Shown one piece after another: positions 25,101-35,129 of a DNA stretch of 64,000 bases. The translations under genes and the position numbers were made by a program. The notes beneath the pieces are model-generated. The model saw only the letters and a program-made list of their open reading frames with translations, made no database searches and was not told the DNA's origin. Source of the stretch: Pyricularia pennisetigena (Eukaryota; Ascomycota; Sordariomycetes; Magnaporthales; Pyriculariaceae); NCBI RefSeq assembly GCF_004337985.1, contig NW_021940918.1, forward strand, positions 744,001 through 808,000. The letters are read 5' to 3'. The number at the start of each line of letters is the position of its first letter. The first letter of the stretch is position 1.

Positions 25101-25324
25101 GTTGCCTGTACCATGCTGACCACAGACGCCACCACTGCACGTTGATCTGGCGAAACGCAGCCCATGAAATCGACGAGCGCATCATGGACGGTCGAGAGCA
25201 TGGCGGCCTCCTTTTTGGCAGAACAATCATCGCCGCTGGGAAGCTTTGGGGGTAAAAAAACATGATGGACCAAGTAGAGCAGATCATTCAGAGCCAGTTC
25301 GGCATTGACCTTGAGCTTCGACAT
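16197..25324 (-). pseudogene. Giant DUF3638/DUF3645-type P-loop protein, frame-disrupted
   Basis: Exon 1 is 25324-25015. Intron 24916-25014 (GTGTGT...ATAG) joins exon 2, which starts at 24915. Intron 16948-17022 (GTGAGC...TCAG) joins the last exon, ending at 16197. Intact, the product would be about 2,990 residues. Landmarks are DLFELSPLN in the N-terminal part, Walker-A-like NMGEGKSSVIVPL (near 18.88 kb), GTQRPIDYSPGRW, FLDEAYTRGTDLKLP and CMRMRKLGKGQ. These define the uncharacterised fungal DUF3638/DUF3645 family of probable ATPases. The homologous frame shifts at about 20426-20455, 17552-17566 and 16817-16843, none with room or signals for an intron. Either the gene is recently dead or the assembly has indel errors. 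The flanking intact genes argue against a generally poor sequence. Confidence 0.78.
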
Positions 25325-27164
25325 GACGGATCGAGGAAAGCCTCAAGTAAAGCTTTTTGGGGCTCTGAGCTCCGTGCGTACAGGCCAGTCTGTTGAAGGT
25401 CGGGCAATCCAGTCCGAACTGTTACGAGTGATGACCAGTAAGGAAGAGAGCAAGAAAAAAGTCAAAGGGAAAGGAAAATGAAGCAGTAGAACAGGACAAC
25501 TGGGGGGAGGGCAGAAGCGCAGTTAATCAAGTATGGCACACTGTAGTGGATGGAAATCAAGGAAAGGTCGGGCAAGAGAAATGACGGTAGTTGAAACAGA
25601 AATGGAGAGACAAAGACTGTGCCGAGGGATGGCAGTGGAAAAATCTCAAGGCAGAGCAATAACTTGTTTAGCACCAACCAAAGCAAACGGTCCAGTCAGC
25701 AGTGCAAAAGGGTGATACAAACGAGGGGGCACGCCCATTGAGGCCAACCTCAGCTGGCCAGAACCTGGGTCCACAAACCAGGCCCATACAACCACACTTA
25801 GTCAAAAAGCGAGTGAAACAAATATGATTGGAAGAACACTCGTCAATGAAAGTTTGGATTGTAGTGTTGGTCGCAAAGACTAGAAGAAGCGAAAATGGAA
25901 ATGTAGCAGATATTATGGTGCATGGAGTGCCACCGTCCCTGGATATGTGCCGGATTCATCGTCCATAACTTCTCGATCCACTGCTTGGGTCTCAGGATGG
26001 TCTTTCTTTTTCTCTCCGTGCCTTTATCGGTGTCATCCTGGAGACAGAATCGCTCAGGTCATTTATCGTTAGTTGTGAACACAAGACTAAGAATCAAGTC
26101 TGATGGCACATACTGCATTTCACCGGGTTGCAGACGAGGCTGCACGTGGGGGTAACAACGGAGGTCGCTGCATGGATGCTTTGTTGGCAGCAAATGTTGC
26201 ATTTCGAAGGTGGCACCGAGGTGGTGTTACTCGGGCCAAGCTGGAGCGCATACTACCACGTTTATAGCGAAGTTGTACGTGCTTTCTCCTACCAATACTA
26301 TCTCAGAGACAGGCAGCCCTACAGGCAAAAAAATACTCTGCTCCTAGGACTGCCGAGGCATTGGTAAATCTTCAGCCCAATAGGCACATGGTAGCTTGTC
26401 ATTTGCGCAATGTTCTTATTGGGAACTTGATTCAAGTTTCCGCCTATTACGGCCCCCTAGAAGTCGTTTCTATAGCAGATGCATGAAGGAAAATGGTATG
26501 ACCAGCTTATCATGGTTTCCAATTACCGAGCTGATAATCGTATTTAGGAATCGGTCATACGAGCTTCCTGCATCGATAACGGGGATTTTTAACTTGAGAC
26601 CACCAAGATTGCCAGTTAGATTTCTTGCTCTGTGAAATGTTTTAAAGATTTCTCCACTCTTCAATGAGCCGCCCAAGGTACCTTCGGCGCATTAATGACA
26701 CATCAGTGGGTGGAGGTGCATCGCCAAGTGTTGTTGGCTTCTTCAGCCTGACCGCCGCTCCCCCAAAAGTCCAAGGGCAATTGGTTACCTCACTTGTTAT
26801 ACAATGCAGAGTAGGCTGTGCCTGTGGGCAGCGACGAAATGTAGTCGCTCTGCCAGTGAGAGCCAAATCGGACAGGGCAGTCGCAACAACCTCAAGACCT
26901 CTTCTAGCCAAGGAATGTCTCGGGGCGCGGAAAGTTTTAAAACGCTGGAATGGTGTCTAATAAGGTGGATCGCAAGGGGCATAAGTGATTCAAGTATTCG
27001 GTTTCATCATGTATTGAATATCTTATAGCTGGTTGAAACGGCATTTTTCTCTGTGTTGCACGGTTGGCTCGTGTCAAACATGCAGGTTTTGACCGAATAC
27101 CTGTTTTATTTTCATCAGAAGGTACTGTATTGGCGGTTGCGACCCTTTCAAAGGTGGAAAACCT
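25325..27164. other. Intergenic, no confident gene
   Basis: About 1.8 kb upstream of the giant gene. Overlapping open frames on both strands at 26642-26982 (89-98 codons) have no recognisable motif and I leave them uncalled. No RNA or repeat seen. Confidence 0.35.
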
Positions 27165-28187
27165 TGATATCCAGCTTATCGCAAAGCTTCAGTACTATGC
27201 AGTACCGGAACCGCCCTGGGTAATCGCAGACGTGAGATAAGTACTGGCCAAAATCGGACCTCGGGCGTGCTGTCTTTATCGAGGCGTAGGGAGATCTACA
27301 AGCTATGTTCGCAATTCGACATAGTCCTGATCGAGGATAACCCATACTTTAGCCTCTACTACCCTCCTTCAGCGGGAGGGGAGACGTTCGACGGCGCGTC
27401 GTTCCCCTACGTACTCTTCAACGAGCTCGTGCCCAGCTTTCTCCGTCTCGATACTGAGGGCCGCGTCATAAGGCTGGACTCGTTCTCCAAGTCGATTGCT
27501 CCAGGCTGCAGGCTCGGATGGATAATGGCCAGCCCGACCGTGTGCCAGCATCTCTTCTCTATTGTTGACGACACAACGCAGCAGCCGTTGGGTTTCGTGC
27601 AAGTTGTGATTGCGCGGCTGCTATCCGAGCCCGACGGGGACGACGCCAACGGTAGTAGCAGCAGGACCTCCTGGGGCTTTCAAAGCTGGGTTGGTTGGCT
27701 CCAGGGTCTACGGTCGGCGTACCGACGTCGCATGGTCAAGATGGCAACGGTGCTCGAAAGGGGTAAGCACGTTGCTACAGCGTCGACCACGAACGGCGGC
27801 GGCGAGGACAACAAGGTGGCAATGTTTGATTTCCGCTGGCCCATGGGCGGAATGTTCCTCTGGGTCGAAGTAAAGATCAAGAACCACCCGCTCGCCGTAT
27901 CCGTCGACCTGAGGAGGCTGATGCGCGACCTGTGGATCAAATGCATCCGCCCCCCTTACCTCGTCCTGACGGTAACGGGGGACGACTTCGCCGAGACGGA
28001 GGCGGTCAAAACTGGGCGCGGGTACAAGTTCCTTCGGTTCTGCCTTGCGGCCATAGAAGAAGACCTGCTCGAGGAAAAGCCGGCGTCCTTTGTCCCCGCT
28101 TACCGGGACTTTTGGTCGATCCGGAGGAAAGAGGATGTTGAAAGAATGATAAAGGAGGAGGAAGCTTACCAGGTTACCACCTCTTAA
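27165..28187 (+). pseudogene. 5'-truncated fold-type I PLP aminotransferase
   Basis: Homology to fungal aromatic/alpha-aminoadipate aminotransferases (kynurenine aminotransferase-like) begins near 27240 with STGQNRTSG, the equivalent of the usual PTGQNPTG loop, and continues to a natural stop at 28187. LIEDNPYFSLYYP supplies the cofactor-binding Asp and Tyr region. DSFSKSIAPGCRLGW contains the Schiff-base lysine. The C-terminal domain looks complete. The first 150 or so residues of the family are missing; upstream the frame hits a stop near 27162 and no plausible first exon is visible. The first Pro of the PTGQNPTG motif is lost. The body is GC-rich and free of stops, so truncation may be recent. 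Confidence 0.75.
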
Positions 28188-28799
28188 GCAAAGGAAACTT
28201 GTACACGTCGCTTCTGTTGAGATATGGTGTCGGGTGCGAGATACAAGTTTCTCTGACTTTTGTGATTACATAGAAAACTTAGGCCAGAGCCATGGAACCC
28301 CGTTCTTCAAGAGGTGTACTTCTATGACAACTGTTCAGTTCTTTGATGTGATTAATCATTACTGCTGGAGTGGCTGAAGTATCCCTATGGTCCTGTGATT
28401 GTGTCTATGTCTCCATGACAATCACTATTTGAGCTCCAAAAAGCAGGATTATTTAGGTTCCACGCTCCGAGGCACTTCGGACAAGAGTAAATAATGCATT
28501 GGCCGATGAGGATCTCAAAAGAGCCGGGATAACAACAATCCACAAACGACTTGCAGAATGCAAAATCAATCAATCTAGCACACTGGGCAGAAGCCAAGAA
28601 ATAGATAAACAAATAGATCGTTTACAGTTCTCTTCTACACTTTAGTCTATAACAAGAGTGGTATACAGTGAAAATTTGGTCCAAAATACGAGCCCATTCA
28701 AGTGTCCCTCTAAACCAGTTTCGACCGGATCAAGCGTCAGAACATGTTTCATAAACTAGACATTACCCTATGGGCTTATAGATCTACTAGAGAATATAC
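28188..28799. other. Intergenic, convergent 3' ends
   Basis: No gene, RNA or repeat seen between the aminotransferase remnant and the kinase. Confidence 0.4.
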
Positions 28800-30989
28800 C
28801 TACTTGCATTGCCCAATTTCATTGTGGCTGTAACCCGCAACCTTCACAGCCAACTCATCCGTCGTTATCCGGTTCGCGGGAACCGCCTGCACCATTTGGG
28901 TGACTATATCCTCCAATAAGTCTGTGGAATCCAGTGTCGCCGAAGTATCTTCAACAAAAGAAAGCCACTTTTGCATGGCCAGCCTGGCGCCTGATCCAAG
29001 ATGCAGCGCCTCGTTGATAAACCATACTGGATGGGCCTTGCATAGTTCCGGCAGAGGGATTTTGCCAGTGAGGAAAAGCATCACTACCCCAAGTGCAAAA
29101 ACGTCCCCTGGTGCGCCGCGACTGGGGGTTCGGCCCAAGAACTCACGTGGTAGATACCAAGGAGTCCCTCCCGTGTGATAGGTATGGGAAGTGCTGTCTG
29201 GGATCTCCCTCGAGAGGCCAAAGTCGATGACAACAGCGCCGCGGTCCGGAGAGTAAAGAATGTTATCTGGCTTGATGTCGTTGTGCACGATCCTGTGGCT
29301 GTGGATATAGGAGAGCGCAGAGGACGTATCGCACAAGACCTGGGCTACGTTGGCCGAAGACAGGGTGCAGTACGGGCCTGCCACCGTCGGCTTCCTGTAG
29401 TGAAGCAGACTCAGTGCCTTCACATGCTCCATGTAAAGTGCAAACAATCTGGAGTCGGCGTCGAACAGACGCACTATCGATGGCTGCAGCCGGACGGACC
29501 GCGATGGAGCGGGAGAGTTAGGAGCTGAATATTTTTGTATACATATATACACAAGGAAAGGGACATAACGTACGTGTTCCGACAGCCTTAAATGGTTTCT
29601 AACCTCCTGCACCCATACTTTACCCAAACTATAGATCTTTTGAGCTTCCTTGCCCGATTCGCCCTGTTTAACTGGGCCAGAGGGCAAGCGGATAACCTTG
29701 ACGACTGCTGCTCCGTTGTCTTCTGGAGAAGAAGAGTGCTGGGCGGTGAAGACGTGACAGTTCTCTCTCATCGCGAGCTGCTTGTCGTAAGTGACCGTGT
29801 AATCCTCACCACTGGGGCCGATAATTCTAGCTTTGTCTCCTGCGTGGAGGTACTGCATTGGATGGCCGCGAAAAGGCAGCAGTCCCCGTCCCGCAGCACT
29901 CGCAGCTGGAACTGAAGCCGGTGGTCTCGCTGATGCCGAGGGATGATCGAGTTGACGTACAGCTTGGACGGGTACTGGCTGAAAAACAATGGTTGCCTTA
30001 TCCTCTTTGTCAGGCTCCCTGAGCTTGCCTTTCTTGGATGGGCCTGGGTCCCCAGCCTGTGAGGAGGCGAGCTGTCTCTTAGTCCCTTGCAACGTTGTCT
30101 TCGCGTTGCTCGGCACAGTTGGGTTCGGTATGATTGAGATGCCGCTGCGAGCCAGGATGGAAAATTCCAGGACTTCTTGCCCAGAAGCTGCATGAATCGC
30201 CCAAGGTCCAGCCTCTAAAAGCTCAAAGTCATCTGGTTCGATTTCGACGGACTGTACAGACCGAGGAGTAGAAAGACCCTTCCCTTCCAGCCCTAACTCT
30301 GCTGGCATCTTTTCTCTAGCAAGCGTCTTGAGTGTGACCGACTTGTCATCCAGGTTCCTCAGGACTATGCGATCGGCAGCGGGGTCAAAAACAAGTGTGC
30401 AGTGAAGCAGCTGCGCTACATCCTTCGGTGGAATGCGCTGGCGAGCCTGGGTTGGGGGCACATAGGCCGTGGCTTGGATCGTAAACCCAATGTTCTCCTT
30501 GGACTGCGTGACGAACAATTTTTGATAGGCCAATGCACCGGGCAGCGCGGTGCCACTGGCGTTTGCAGCAACGTCGAGCACGGCCCGGCGGTACCGAGAC
30601 GTGGCTTCAGCGCCGGCTTTAATGTCGCCCAGTGGATGAAGCTGAACTGTCACAGGTTGGCTCGGCGAGGCGCCCAAAATGATGCGGACATTCGGTGGCG
30701 CCTCGGCCGCCTCAACCTCATCAGCCTCCCTTTGTGAAGCCGCAGTAGCATCATCTTCATTTTGCTCATTTTGGCGTCGGATGAGCTCGCTTGAGCTGAA
30801 CGGGTTGGTGGTGCCAGAGGGTGCTTCAGGTGAGGCGAGACAGACTCCATGCTCCTCCAACATCCGCGCAAATTCGGTTGATGGGATCGGCTCGGTGGTG
30901 CTGCCGGAAGCATTTGCTCCATCATTAATATTGACATCCATCATATCGCGGTATTGGAAAACGACTTGAGCAGGTCGAACAAGTTTCAA
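28800..30989 (-). CDS. FHA-like / Ser-Thr protein kinase, 699 aa
   Basis: Two exons, 30989-29574 and 29483-28800. Intron 29484-29573 (GTACGT...CTGCAG, 90 bp) has no in-frame stop but removing it restores the kinase core (LSEH joined to PSIVRLFD). The N-terminal 110 residues are acidic and disordered. Residues about 190-290 look like a degenerate FHA domain (LLHCTLVFDP, GPWAIHAASGQEVLEFSIL). A basic KKGKLREPDKED linker follows. The kinase has Lys in VVKVIRLP, catalytic loop IVHNDIKPDNIL (Asn replaces Arg of HRD), intact DFG (IDFGLS) and GTPWYLPREF at the APE position. HxN-D kinases of this sort are expanded in filamentous ascomycetes, often in accessory regions. It is probably active. The start could instead be the second or third Met, 15-16 codons later. 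Confidence 0.8.
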   Translation of the reverse strand: MKLVRPAQVVFQYRDMMDVNINDGANASGSTTEPIPSTEFARMLEEHGVCLASPEAPSGTTNPFSSSELIRRQNEQNEDDATAASQREADEVEAAEAPPNVRIILGASPSQPVTVQLHPLGDIKAGAEATSRYRRAVLDVAANASGTALPGALAYQKLFVTQSKENIGFTIQATAYVPPTQARQRIPPKDVAQLLHCTLVFDPAADRIVLRNLDDKSVTLKTLAREKMPAELGLEGKGLSTPRSVQSVEIEPDDFELLEAGPWAIHAASGQEVLEFSILARSGISIIPNPTVPSNAKTTLQGTKRQLASSQAGDPGPSKKGKLREPDKEDKATIVFQPVPVQAVRQLDHPSASARPPASVPAASAAGRGLLPFRGHPMQYLHAGDKARIIGPSGEDYTVTYDKQLAMRENCHVFTAQHSSSPEDNGAAVVKVIRLPSGPVKQGESGKEAQKIYSLGKVWVQEVRNHLRLSEHVRYVPFLVYICIQKYSAPNSPAPSRSVRLQPSIVRLFDADSRLFALYMEHVKALSLLHYRKPTVAGPYCTLSSANVAQVLCDTSSALSYIHSHRIVHNDIKPDNILYSPDRGAVVIDFGLSREIPDSTSHTYHTGGTPWYLPREFLGRTPSRGAPGDVFALGVVMLFLTGKIPLPELCKAHPVWFINEALHLGSGARLAMQKWLSFVEDTSATLDSTDLLEDIVTQMVQAVPANRITTDELAVKVAGYSHNEIGQCK

Positions 30990-31666
30990 GATGCAGGAGA
31001 AGTTGCCGAGGGACAGTGAAGAACTAGACCTAGACTGAAGGTTGAAAGGTTCGATGAGCTAAAGACGTAAAAAGAGATAAGAAATGGCTTTAAAAATAAC
31101 TCAAGAGATGCGATATACATATGGAGCAAGAGCTGGATGGAGAGGTACAAAACATGAACAAAGAGTGAAGGGAAAATGAGAGCTACGANNNNNNNNNNNN
31201 NNNNNNNNNNNNNNNNNNNNNNNNNNNNNNNNNNAGGAAGAGGAACAGTGACAGGAATAGGAACCTCGAGTTGATTGCCCCATTTGATGGCGGCCTCCTG
31301 GGTAGGACCCGACCTACAAAAGCCGCCAGGCAGAAGCGCCCATCAAATGCAGCAATGTTCAGAAGGTTCATCATCACAGACTGAACGATTGGACAGAAGG
31401 CTTCCTTGGCTTGGAACGGCATGTGGTTGGTCACGACTCACACCCACCAAATTCGGCAACGCCAACACTCGAGGACAATCACGTGATATTTGCCATGAAA
31501 TGAACTTGCTCAACTGCGCGTGTGCCTCCAATTTTATGTGGATCACAACCACCACCAAACAACCCAGCCACCATCTCCCAAGCTCCCTGCATCCATCTCG
31601 CATCGCCACTTTACCACCATGCGCTAGACTTGTCTCTGGACTCATCCATCATCCCCATTCTCCACC
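30990..31666. other. Divergent intergenic region with assembly gap
   Basis: Shared upstream region of the kinase gene (minus) and the 401-aa gene (plus). It contains 46 N at 31189-31234. Otherwise no gene or repeat seen. Confidence 0.5.
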
Positions 31667-32872
31667 ATGAACGGTACTCTGCCAGAGAAAAACTACTACA
31701 CCGATTCTTACGATGCCAAATGGAGCTGGCCATCTCACAAGTTTCAACTGAAGCCCGACGCATTGTTCACGACTTTGCACGAAAGGTTCAACACGCGAAA
31801 CTGCCCTATCCAAGACCCCTACGCCTTTCTACTCGATGTGCGCTTGTGCGCGAACGAATCGAACAATGTAGATGATTTCTACGCCAGGCTCGCAGCGCAG
31901 AAAGCCAAGCGAGTGCTTGAGCTGGAAGAAATCTGGGACAACGTGACGGACTTGATGGCATTCGACGAGAAGGGCCTTCCTTCGGATCGGATATGGACGT
32001 GCAAGCAGTGCAATAACTCGGGCATCAGTGATGTCATTACCCCATGCGAGCCCATGTCGACCAACGATACGCCCGAACTCCATTCCAAGTCTTTTTTCAA
32101 CATGATCCAGACAATGTCGTTCGACAGTATGGTTAGGTTTTTCGACGGGTTTGTGCGAGAAGCACGCAAGGAGCGCGACGAGTACTACCGCAAGAAAAGG
32201 GCCAGAATGCAGCGGGGTCGGGAGGAGGGCGCCCGGCGACGCGCTGCAAAACAGGACCAAGAACTCCAAGACCAAAAGCGCGCTGGCGAGGGCAGCACCG
32301 CCGCGGCCGGGCCACAAGACAAAGCTGCTGGCCCCGAATTGGACGTTTCGATACCGGCCGGCGCTACTGTCCCTAGTCCATCAGTTCCCACCCGAGATGT
32401 CGCCAATGATCCGCCGCCATTATCACAGCCGCCGAGCACACCATCATCCGATCCCGAAACCTCATTCGATCAGTCCCCATACACCCCCGCGACGACTCCC
32501 TCGCCCCGCAGAGAACAGTCCGACTCGAGGACTGGTAAACGCAACATATGCACCGCCTCCAACTCCACTACCGCAAAGACGGCGAACTCACCCCATACCA
32601 CCACTAAACACACAAAAAGAGGTCGAGCTGCCTCAGAACAATCCTGTGAGGATGAGATTATTGCAACAGGTGAAGCTTCACTACGACAGCCGCGAAAAAA
32701 GAGACGCCGCGTCTCGCTACAAACAGAGAGCGATATCCCGGCGGGGAACGCTCAGATACAAACCAGCGCTGCGGGTACCTCAGAGGCTACCTGTGGAGTC
32801 CTGCGCGAGGCCGATGTTTGCGGCAGCAACGACGGACGCCTCACGGAAGCTACATGGGCTCATGGGCGATAA
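31667..32872 (+). CDS. Hypothetical Lys/Arg-rich protein, 401 aa
   Basis: The frame starts with a well-placed ATG and a globular N-terminal half: WSWPSHKFQLKPDALF, then a CKQC pair and FFNMIQTMSFDSMVRFFDGFVREA. Residues about 165-215 form a charged helix. The tail is Ser/Thr/Pro-rich with a nuclear-signal-like RQPRKKRRRV. No family recognised. A second long frame overlaps the last third and runs to 33083, ending in EWPYVPIVELQWPFD. Joining GTACCT near 32776 to a GGCAG acceptor near 32825 would connect the two in frame, so the true C-terminus is uncertain. A nuclear role is an inference from composition only. Confidence 0.55.
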   Translation: MNGTLPEKNYYTDSYDAKWSWPSHKFQLKPDALFTTLHERFNTRNCPIQDPYAFLLDVRLCANESNNVDDFYARLAAQKAKRVLELEEIWDNVTDLMAFDEKGLPSDRIWTCKQCNNSGISDVITPCEPMSTNDTPELHSKSFFNMIQTMSFDSMVRFFDGFVREARKERDEYYRKKRARMQRGREEGARRRAAKQDQELQDQKRAGEGSTAAAGPQDKAAGPELDVSIPAGATVPSPSVPTRDVANDPPPLSQPPSTPSSDPETSFDQSPYTPATTPSPRREQSDSRTGKRNICTASNSTTAKTANSPHTTTKHTKRGRAASEQSCEDEIIATGEASLRQPRKKRRRVSLQTESDIPAGNAQIQTSAAGTSEATCGVLREADVCGSNDGRLTEATWAHGR

Positions 32873-33083
32873 TGGCTGCTCCAATCTGGACAAGACGAAT
32901 GCATCGCCAGGGACGGAGACAAGCACAGAGTTGCGGCGTTTCGAAAGAAGCCCCATTTCGGACATTATACAACAGCCACTGCCACTAGGTCTTCAGGATC
33001 AAACACAGCATCTGTCCCCTTCGCTGGAAAATGACGAGTGGCCGTATGTGCCCATCGTGGAGTTACAGTGGCCATTCGACTGA

Positions 33084-34353
33084 ACGAAAATGTTGTCATG
33101 TGGGCGCCAGCATCTGTGCAATGCCGAATACACCGCACGCAAGTCGTAAAATGAAAACTCGCTTCGATTTGAGTATGAACTGGCCGGGCGTCGCTATCCT
33201 AAAAACGAGCTTGAACAAAAACCCCAGCCCCAGGGAGAAGAAGAAGCCGAGCCACAGTCTAGCAACGTGGTTGTAGGGAGACACGGAAATACGGTCGAAG
33301 TCTGGCATACAGCGTGAAGCCCATAGAAAATAGTCAGGCAGGGCTTGTTACTCAGTATCCAGATACAAATGCAGCTTCCATAACCGACCAGTGAAATCGC
33401 ATGCAAGTTAGTCGATAACCAGAGTCAACATTATTTTATCAGCTTGACTAGGAATTTGGAGCAAGTGCCTAGATTCTTCTGTCACATTTTGTTTCGCGAT
33501 CTATGGCTACATCGGTGACCTACACGGGCCAACAGGGACCACAAACGGGACCTGAGCAAGAGGGCCTGGATTTAGTAGGCCTGACCTGATCGATCTGGTT
33601 CTATTCTAGTCGATGTAGGTAAATGTGGTGCCAGGAAAGGGGGCCGGAGGGTCAACATTGATCACAGCGAAGGAGGGCAAGGGCCATGGACAGACTGGAA
33701 GGGTACGAAGCAAAGGGAGAGAAAAAACAAGCTGAGTAAAACAAGATTTGGAGGATTAATTAGTGCCTGCGTACGCTGTATCTAAATTTATGTCTAGAAC
33801 ACAAGCAGCCCCTGGCACATTCACTCGGCTGGCTCTCCCCAACAAAAACCGACGAACGCCCGTATGTATCGTCAGTTGGACAGATCTACATAAACACAAC
33901 GCGAGAGTGGGCGGGTGAAATGCTCAAAAGAAAACCAGTTCTGGGTTGTGCCCTGCAATGCGTTTATCAGAGGCTCTAGGCTCACGCGCCACGCGTGTTA
34001 GCAGAGTCCCGACTCCTCTCCACTGTTTTAGTTCTATCACTTTTTTCTCTCACCTAGGAGCGTCCATCTTCAGGCTAACACTCAACGTTGATAGAACAAA
34101 GAGATCGTGGCGGCGTTGTGGTTCTTGAGCGCCAAGTTCTGCTCACGGCTTGGCTGGTTCAGAACGAAACATAACGCCGTGCACTGCTTGTAAAGGGACT
34201 GAAACCCCCATCTTGTCTACTGTTTCTTAGTTCGTTACCTAGTGTGATTTCTAGCCCGACGGCATCCTCGGAGGAACGTCGGTTGGCTCTGGGCACATCA
34301 ACACGCATGCCCGACTTTGGTAGTTTCAGAAGAGCGACCAAATGTGGCTCGAT
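33084..34353. other. Intergenic
   Basis: About 1.3 kb with no gene, RNA or repeat that I can support. Confidence 0.4.
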
Positions 34354-35129
34354 AGCAATCCAAAAACGGCGATGCCGTCGGCTCTTACGTCTGTCAAATT
34401 GACAAACGCGTCGAATCGGTCCCGCGCGAAACTTGCTGTATCCAAAGTCGCGCCTTTGAGCAACGAGGATTGACGGTCTTGGAGGGATCCGAGGTAGGAG
34501 CTGGCGTCTTCGCAAATGCGAAGACATTGGTTGGTCACATCTCTCTCATTCAAAAGCTAGATCAGAGCCGAGAGAAAATCGTAGCAACGATACACCACCT
34601 TCAAAACCTTCTCAGTTCAACAATGTCGAATGAGGGCCCCGAGCGTGACGAACAAAGGCTACGAGTGCAGGAGGATATCCACGCCTCCAAGCAGTGTTTG
34701 GAAGTCTGCAAACTGGCATCCAAGCAATTCTCTCGTCAGAAGATACATATCGTTGGAGAAGTAGTTGCTGACGATGACACCGATCAAGTGGTTGTTACAA
34801 CTCTTGCCGATCTTTTTGACGTTGGCAAGGTATTGGCTAAAAGCGGTTCTGCACAACTAGTCGGCTCAATGACGGATGATACGCTGCAAAAACTGACAGC
34901 AGATCGGTATAGCAGTCGTTTTGGCACCGCATCCAACTATCCTGGCCGTGCACAAGTTCGCAGCACTGCCTTGCCAGCAAGTTGTACGAGCCAAGACGGC
35001 GACAACCATACTCCATACCTATCGAACAAGGACAGACAATCCCCAGATGCGCATTTGAAGTCTGCCAGACCATCCCCTAATGAGGTTAGAAAACGGGCTG
35101 CCGAAGGCGGTGGTGCATACCCGGTGTGA
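34354..35129 (+). pseudogene. Partial Helo-like/STAND N-terminal domain protein
   Basis: A frame open from 34357 to the stop at 35129 but without an ATG before 34623. Its second half parallels the gene at 37044-38382: QCLEVCKLASKQF matches QCIHVVSDADETV, ADDDTDQVVVTTLADLFD matches ADDSYAFSVSTVGDLVT, and GSMTDDTLQKL matches GQISDESYQMT. This is the C-terminal part of the Helo-like domain found at the N-terminus of fungal NLR/STAND proteins. The preceding four-helix half (the MTDPLS-type start) is missing here. It is either a 5'-truncated paralogue or the last exon of a gene whose first exons have decayed. Confidence 0.6.
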
